From: Pseudopyrenochaeta lycopersici
Lineage: Eukaryota > Ascomycota > Dothideomycetes > Pleosporales > Pseudopyrenochaetaceae
Length of the DNA: 64,000 bases
Direction: 5' to 3'
Assembly: GCA_003313425.1 (NCBI GenBank)
Contig: NHZP01000013.1
Coordinates: 124,001 to 188,000 of the forward strand
Part shown: positions 58,744 to 64,000 of the stretch, piece by piece
Layout: each line of letters starts with the position of its first letter
How positions within the stretch are numbered: the stretch's first letter is position 1
The notes under the pieces: generated by a model
Databases searched by the model: none
The model's input: the letters and a program-made list of their open reading frames with translations, nothing else
Told to the model about the DNA's origin: nothing
Translations under genes and position numbers: made by a program

Positions 58744-60027
58744 TTAAGAAGAGCTGAAGCAGTTCATATCGATGTCACGCACATCGTACGCGAATTCTGT
58801 CACTTTACGAGGCGCCGTAAGTGCAAGAAAAATCCAAGTTATCCACTCAATCAGGATTGTAGCGAACCAGCCGCGCTGCTTGATAGTTTCAAACCCGAAG
58901 TTTGCCATCTTAACGGCAGTGCTGATTCTTGGCCTGCGTAATTTATCATAGAGCTGAAATGACTCTTCTATCGACTTTCCATTACGATGGGCCAGAACGC
59001 GCGACAGAAGCACAACGTCTTCAAGTGCTAACCCGGCGCTTTCGCCCTGTGGAGGCATCTGAGAGCTGTCAGTACTACGATCCAAACTCTGGACATCGTA
59101 CGAAGGGCTTACAGCGTGCGCAGCATCTCCGAGAAGCAACATGTGGCCTGAGATCCAGCGCCCGTTGTCAGGGAGCTTGAAGATGGGATAGAGAGCCAAG
59201 TAATCAGTGCGGCCAAGGAGCTTCTCAAGGAACGGCAGTGTAGGTCCGTCAAATCGCCTTAGGAAATCTTGCTTCATTGCCTCCTGATCATGGCCTTTTA
59301 CGATCCAGCCTTCTCGGCTTCCGACATCTTCCGTGCCCATGACTGCAGCTACGTATAAGCGTGTCTTCGCCGCATCTGTGTATGATAAGAGCAAAGAACC
59401 AAGGCGGCCAGTATATAGGGAGGTTGATTCAATGGGTATCAGTTCTCGAAGATCACCAACATTCAACAAACCGTAGGCGGCCGTTACGCCCGTATACTCG
59501 GGCACCCGTTGAGGGTCGATGAACCTCGTCCGAATTACAGAATGTATGCCATCGCAACCGAGCAAAATATCTCCTGTGACGGTTGTTCCGTCTTCAAACA
59601 TGGCAGAGATCGATTCATTCGCTTCAGTAACAGACTGTACCTTCATACCATATTGAACATTCACTCCCAGCTCTTTCAGTGTCTGCAACATAGCTTGGAG
59701 AAGGTCATCGCGCATTATCCTGAGTGCGTGGTGTTTGAACTTCTCGATATTGTCGAAGTTAATCTTTCCCAGTCGTCCGCCTGTCCGCAAGGACAGGACG
59801 TCGATATATTTGACTTCGCAGCCTTTTGGTTTGAGTCGTGAAAGAACCCCGATATGCTCAAGGTACCGCAAAGCATTTGGCGTAAGGTTTATAGAGCCAC
59901 CGATAGTTGCAGGCTCCGATCTTATCTCAAAGATGGAGCAAGTTATACGGTTGTGGTGGGTAAGAACAAGAGCGGCTGCTACCCCAGCAATGCCACCGCC
60001 AATGATGATTGCGTGTTCGGTAGACAT
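58744..60027 (-). CDS. FAD-dependent monooxygenase (salicylate-hydroxylase-like), two exons
   Basis: Exon 1 is 59113-60027 and exon 2 is 58744-59058, with a 54-bp intron at 59059-59112 (GTAAGC..CTCTCAG). The intron is a multiple of three without a stop, so it stays open if unspliced; splicing restores the conserved LLLGDAAHA-MPPQGESAGLALED motif. The product is about 409 residues. FAD-binding AIIIGGGIAGVAAAL is at residues 6-20, the GD-type DILLGCDGIHSVIR near 160, and the second FAD motif GDAAHA near 305: the group A aromatic hydroxylase set. A hydrophobic C-terminal stretch (WFATILIEWITWIFLAL) may anchor it. Start ATG at 60027 (MSTEHAIII); the frame is open upstream only via a TTG. The substrate is unknown; family members hydroxylate phenolics or tailor polyketides. 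Confidence 0.9.
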   Translation of the reverse strand: MSTEHAIIIGGGIAGVAAALVLTHHNRITCSIFEIRSEPATIGGSINLTPNALRYLEHIGVLSRLKPKGCEVKYIDVLSLRTGGRLGKINFDNIEKFKHHALRIMRDDLLQAMLQTLKELGVNVQYGMKVQSVTEANESISAMFEDGTTVTGDILLGCDGIHSVIRTRFIDPQRVPEYTGVTAAYGLLNVGDLRELIPIESTSLYTGRLGSLLLSYTDAAKTRLYVAAVMGTEDVGSREGWIVKGHDQEAMKQDFLRRFDGPTLPFLEKLLGRTDYLALYPIFKLPDNGRWISGHMLLLGDAAHAVSPSYDVQSLDRSTDSSQMPPQGESAGLALEDVVLLSRVLAHRNGKSIEESFQLYDKLRRPRISTAVKMANFGFETIKQRGWFATILIEWITWIFLALTAPRKVTEFAYDVRDIDMNCFSSS

Positions 60028-62142
60028 CTTCGCAGTGTGACTGATAAGGAGCAAAGTCTGCTACACTTGAGGTCTCCGAACGTAAAGATCAAGAAATAGT
60101 TTTAGATAATCTGTATCTCAGAAGAGAAATGCCTTGAATATCATGCAGAGTAACCCATGGTAAACCCAGAAAGAAGGGTGATAAAAGCTGAAGAGGAGCT
60201 TTCCTCCAAGCATAGTTTTAAAAGACTTTATATTCTCATTCAGATGAAAGTGCAAAAATATAGCGTATTTCGCATGTGGTGTTGTTAGAAATGCGAGCTG
60301 AATGCGAAGTACGACATTGTGGCTGACCGCGTGGCCGTAGCCTCATTAGGCACCTCTTCAGCTTAGTGATTACAGACGCTGCAAAATCTTAACAAATCAA
60401 AAGGGTTAACTTAACTTAATGTGTAAGAACTGATACGTAAGGAAAGGGATGATTTTAACAGGGAGATGTATCGTGGATAAGCAGAGGACGAGAAGGTTTT
60501 TTTAAGCTGGGAAGCTCGGTGAGTATCCCGTCTCGCTAGATATGTGCTACAAAATCTGGACGAAAAACAGTCTGAAATCTCTACTAACCACCACCAGCCT
60601 TGGAACTCGTCGCTGTTTCTCTTCTTGTTAGTATCCACTGAAATCATTAAACACACCCGCTGGTGATCCAAGGTAAAAATTAGCTCACCTCTCTCCAATC
60701 ATAGACCTTACGAATGCATATCCTGGATAGGGTTTAAAGTGTCTCTCCCATCGTAGACCTTACTAATATATTCAGCTTCCTATCAGCTTAGGCTGCTTGA
60801 GGAGAAAGGCTAAGCCTAACTTACAGAAACAAGGATAAATTGACAACGGTTACGGTTAAGGAGAGCAGTCTGAAGAGGCTTCAGCGCGAACGCCGAAGCC
60901 GGCCTTTGTCCGCAAATAGAGCTTAATTGAGAAAATCACTGCGCTGATTCAAGTATAGCTTACAAACCTCTGCCCAGCTTTTCATCTTACTACTAGATGT
61001 ATAGATTTTGCCAATCTATCTAAGCTCGAGTGATTGTGTAAAAACAGGGAAATTTACTCTAGCACTTACGTTAAGGTCTTACCAGAACAACCTACGATAA
61101 AGAGAGAAAACAGACATAAACGGTGAGTGTGGGCGGCACTGGAGTTACTTACAGATTTCAGAGGCGTCGCGATAGGCCACCCTAACCTTGCAGTCTCTGG
61201 CTAAAATTGTTGTGGAATCCTTTCTTCTCTCCAGTTCCTAACTAAAGTCTAGTTGTTACTAGCCTACACCACTTGAGCTATGACGCCGTTGAATCGCTGG
61301 CAAGGTATCTTAAAAAGGTCTGGTTCATAGGGCCGGTGCCGCGCAGTTATACATACAGCTACTCGTAGATCCCCCTCAGTCTATTGAGCTCGGAGATGTG
61401 CGTAGTAGATTTCTTGACGTCATACACGTGTGCAGGAGTTAAGAGGTCACGTGTGTCAGCAGCCTGCATAGACCCACGCTAAGTAGCCTATCTAGCGACG
61501 ATGGAAGACCTCCGAACACTTATAATCCATGCAAGGGCAGCACCAACGCAGCGGACTTGAAACGACTAAATGTACGGCAACTACAGATGAAAGTGCAATG
61601 AACAACAAGAACGATGGAAAAGAGGAAGTTGGCAGCGTGTTGGTTGAGCTGCTAACTGGAAGGGACGGAGACGATGCGTCGCAGGACCGAGCACCGATCG
61701 GAGAACAATGTACCTTCACTCCTGCCTTCCGACCGTAATTTGCATAGCGCGCAGGCCCTGGAACATTCTCTTTGAAGCATGCCTAGTAGATTATATCGTG
61801 GCCGCGTCATCTCTTGGTAACGGGATCCAACACTCCTTTTGCTGAACGCTTGGAAGATCTGTTCCACAAGGCTTTCATTACACTCTGATCATGCAGGCGG
61901 ATGACAGCACACAGGGCCTCTTCTCCGACAGGGGCGATGTTGCCAAGCTTATTATCCCCTTGTATCGACTTTGAATTTCCGGTATTGACTATCGAGTTAC
62001 GCAAGCGATGGCAGTGCAAAGCCTGGCTGCCCATTTTACTGACTATAAGACGAACGACTTGCCACCTAGGATGAATTCATTCTTCCAGCATCCCACAATT
62101 GCCTCCTTCCACACCTGTAACCTAGCGACCGATAGCAACATC
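60028..62142. other. Intergenic, about 2.1 kb without a supported gene
   Basis: This is mixed-composition sequence with frames up to about 95 residues on both strands, none recognised. It contains the promoters of the divergent FAD monooxygenase and hydrolase genes. No tRNA or repeat was found by eye. Confidence 0.5.
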
Positions 62143-63189
62143 ATGAAGATGGTAGGACGAAGCATTGCCGCGCTCGGCACAACGACAGCCATTTATACAA
62201 TGTCAACGACGGCTCAGAACCTGTCATACGGGGCCGACAACTTCTACCGCAGCAATAATGTGACAATACAGCCAATCAGCTTCCCAAATCAGCTGGGAAT
62301 GATGGTCGCAGGCAACCTCTTCACTCCCAAGAATCTCAATGCCAGCGTCAACGCCTCGGCCATCATTGTCGGCCATCCCATGGGAGCAGTGAAGGAGCAG
62401 AGTGCAAACCTCTACGCCACCAAGTTGGCCGAGCAGGGCTTTGTCACGATCTCGGTTGACACCCCGTTCTATGGACGCAGCGAGGGTGAGCCGCGCAATT
62501 CGGTGTGGCCAGAGCTCTACGCAGAGGCGTTTAGCGCGGCAGTCGACTATCTCGGTTTGCAGGACTTCGTAGACCGCGAGCGGATTGGCGCCCTAGGTAT
62601 CTGCGGTAGCGGTTCCTTCGTGATCAATGCGGCGAAGGTCGATCCGCGCATGAAGGCCATCGCAACGGCTAGCATGTACGATATGGGTAGTGTCAACCGT
62701 AATGGACTGCAAATGGCACAGAGCTTGGAGCAGCGCAAGGAGATAATTTCCGCAGCATCGCAGCAGCGCTGGACGGAGGCAGAAGGAGGTGAAATTGCGT
62801 ACGGACTTGGCACCCCACTAGAGATCACGAATGCGTCGACTGCTATTGATCGCGAATTCTTCGATTTCTACCGCACGTCGCGTGGCGAAGTCACACCGGT
62901 GAACTCGTTTCCAAATATCACGACAGGTCGGACTGTCACAAGCAACGTAAAGTTCATGAACTTCTACCCATTCAGCGATATCCAGACAATTTCGCCCCGT
63001 CCTATGCTATTCATCACGGGCGACCAGGCGCACTCGCGAGAGTTTAGCGAAGACGCTTATGAGCGCGCGGCCGAACCCAAGGAGCTCCTTTGGATCGCGG
63101 GTGCCGGCCATGTCGACCTCTACGACCGTGTGGATCTCATCCCATTCGATAGGCTCACTCAGTTCTTCCAGACGAACCTCGCCGAGTAG
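62143..63189 (+). CDS. Alpha/beta hydrolase (DLH/YcjY-like), probably secreted
   Basis: This is a 348-residue intronless frame. The N terminus, MKMVGRSIAALGTTTAIYTMSTTAQNL, looks like a signal peptide, which is why I prefer this ATG to the in-frame one at 62008. The core has the hydrolase strand IIVGHPMGAVKEQSANLYA, the SVDTPFYGRSEGEPRN loop, and a nucleophile elbow LGICGSGSF in which Cys sits where Ser is usual, as in dienelactone hydrolase. A late Asp region (FITGDQAHS) and the catalytic His in GAGHVDLYD follow. Length and motif spacing fit the family. It would hydrolyse an ester or similar bond of a small molecule; the substrate is unknown. It is divergent from the FAD monooxygenase and convergent with the dehydrogenase. 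Confidence 0.85.
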   Translation: MKMVGRSIAALGTTTAIYTMSTTAQNLSYGADNFYRSNNVTIQPISFPNQLGMMVAGNLFTPKNLNASVNASAIIVGHPMGAVKEQSANLYATKLAEQGFVTISVDTPFYGRSEGEPRNSVWPELYAEAFSAAVDYLGLQDFVDRERIGALGICGSGSFVINAAKVDPRMKAIATASMYDMGSVNRNGLQMAQSLEQRKEIISAASQQRWTEAEGGEIAYGLGTPLEITNASTAIDREFFDFYRTSRGEVTPVNSFPNITTGRTVTSNVKFMNFYPFSDIQTISPRPMLFITGDQAHSREFSEDAYERAAEPKELLWIAGAGHVDLYDRVDLIPFDRLTQFFQTNLAE

Positions 63190-63477
63190 GAATTCGTCTC
63201 AGCGTGAGTCAAGAGGTTCATTTGTGAGCCACCACTCTTTGGCAGTCCGTCATACGCAACCCACAGAGCGACTCAATCAACTATTGGACACAACTTCGCG
63301 ATTTATTATTTTATTAGGCGCTACCGTTGACAATGTTAGAAGCAATAGCGTAGATATTATTAAGCCACATATTATGGTGTTAGACAGAATCCTACTACTG
63401 GAAGAGTCTATATGCTTCTATCCTCTGTGTCTAAGTATAGTTATATCTTCTGATAAGCGTATTCTCGGGGGCAATGA
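63190..63477. other. Convergent intergenic spacer
   Basis: This lies between two converging genes. AT-rich sequence near 63,300-63,330 may hold polyadenylation signals. No gene is present. Confidence 0.45.
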
Positions 63478-64000
63478 CTACTCTTCTTTGATTCCCACAA
63501 GCTTAAGTGAATCTTTCCAAAGGCGTGCCTCGCTCTCCGCATCATAAGTTTGACGAACCCAACCAGTCCCAAACACATCGCCGTCGTCTTCCCCACGTTT
63601 TGCTTCTTCGCATTCCTCGAGATACCTTCCCCCTTTCCCCTCCCACGCCTTGGCAACGGCCGCTACGACAGTTGTCGCGGCTCCCTCCGCCGGGGTTATC
63701 TCCGCCTCGACAAACTTTTCATTGGCCATAAATTGTTTCAATACCTCAGGATCCATGTTCCTGGCAATGTCCGTCCGTATTACGCCAGGATGCACGCTCA
63801 GCCCGTGAATACCGCTGCGACCGTAGCGACGCTCTAACTCGTTGGCCATGTAGATGTTCGCGAGCTTGGAATGCGCATATACCGCCATAAACGAATATTC
63901 ACCCTTTGCGGAATTGTAATTGTCACTGTTATTCAGTGTCACAATTCGGTGGGTAGATGAAGATGTAAGAACCACCCTGGAATGGAACTCTGCGGCCGAG
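63478..64000 (-). CDS. Short-chain dehydrogenase/reductase, C-terminal part (runs off the window)
   Basis: The frame is open from the window end (64000) to a TAG at 63478-63480, about 174 residues, so the N-terminal NAD(P) part with the TGxxxGIG motif lies outside. Visible features are the strand ending in RVVLTSSSTHR, with the catalytic Ser, the YAHSKLANIYMANEL catalytic Tyr-x3-Lys (YAHSK), and the HPGVIRTD loop, in the order usual for classical SDRs of the retinol-dehydrogenase or WW-oxidoreductase-like group. The tail is Glu/Lys-rich. It probably oxidises or reduces a small alcohol or ketone; the substrate is unknown. Confidence 0.88.
   Translation of the reverse strand, partial: SAAEFHSRVVLTSSSTHRIVTLNNSDNYNSAKGEYSFMAVYAHSKLANIYMANELERRYGRSGIHGLSVHPGVIRTDIARNMDPEVLKQFMANEKFVEAEITPAEGAATTVVAAVAKAWEGKGGRYLEECEEAKRGEDDGDVFGTGWVRQTYDAESEARLWKDSLKLVGIKEE

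Noticed and set aside
1..64000. CRISPR arrays, rRNA operons, tRNAs and telomere repeats.
   Set aside because: No regularly spaced repeats, no conserved rRNA stretches, no TTAGGG arrays and no convincing tRNA cloverleaf were seen by eye; a dedicated tRNA search could still find one.

Overview
This window comes from a filamentous ascomycete (Pezizomycotina-type) genome. The evidence is short spliceosomal introns with GT..AG borders (about 44-122 bp), fungal-specific families (HeLo domain, DUF6536), and an AT-rich repeat block carrying the transition pattern of repeat-induced point mutation (RIP: CpA to TpA on either strand, TGG codons turned into TAG stops, metal-binding Asp turned into Asn).

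Layout. (1) Positions 1 to about 27,130 are a RIP-mutated graveyard of nested transposons: a Tc1-like element (191-1540), a Ty1/copia element with 174-bp LTRs and a GGTTT target duplication (1834-7090) sitting in a decayed gypsy element (7096 to about 10,880), a small un-RIPed LTR element with 61-bp identical repeats (9980-10472), a second Tc1-like element (10891-12246), and a pogo-like element split by a gypsy chromovirus (13687-26661, duplication CTTAT), which is itself split by a second copy of the same family (15156-21688, duplication TTACT). (2) At the edge of this block (27.4-34.8 kb) lies a GC-balanced island with a nucleoside-phosphorylase-like fragment, a HeLo-domain pseudokinase (minus) and, divergently, a kinase-ankyrin protein (plus). 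These domains are those used in fungal NLR, heterokaryon-incompatibility and cell-death systems. A single WD40-repeat remnant of NLR type lies at 53.9 kb. (3) Positions 34.8-43.5 kb are gene-poor: a RIPed pogo remnant, a two-exon SnoaL-like gene and short unrecognised frames. (4) Positions 43.5-46.3 kb hold an orphan ORF and a flavin-containing monooxygenase. (5) A hAT transposon (47822-50866, 8-bp duplication) has four in-frame TAG stops. (6) Positions 51-54 kb hold a hypothetical acidic protein followed by hAT, LINE and WD40 debris. (7) Positions 54.7-57.3 kb hold a six-exon DUF6536 membrane protein. (8) A foldback hAT-type MITE lies at 58001-58403. (9) The right end carries an FAD monooxygenase, a secreted-type alpha/beta hydrolase and a truncated short-chain dehydrogenase.

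How genes may work together. The divergent HeLo-pseudokinase and kinase-ankyrin pair is the best candidate for a functional system (signalling sensor plus membrane-active or prion-type effector); this is inference from architecture. The oxidoreductases, hydrolase and SnoaL-like protein between 40 and 64 kb are the kind of enzymes that tailor secondary metabolites or degrade aromatics, but no backbone synthase is present, so a cluster is not established. All intron borders were placed by eye from splice consensus and protein continuity.
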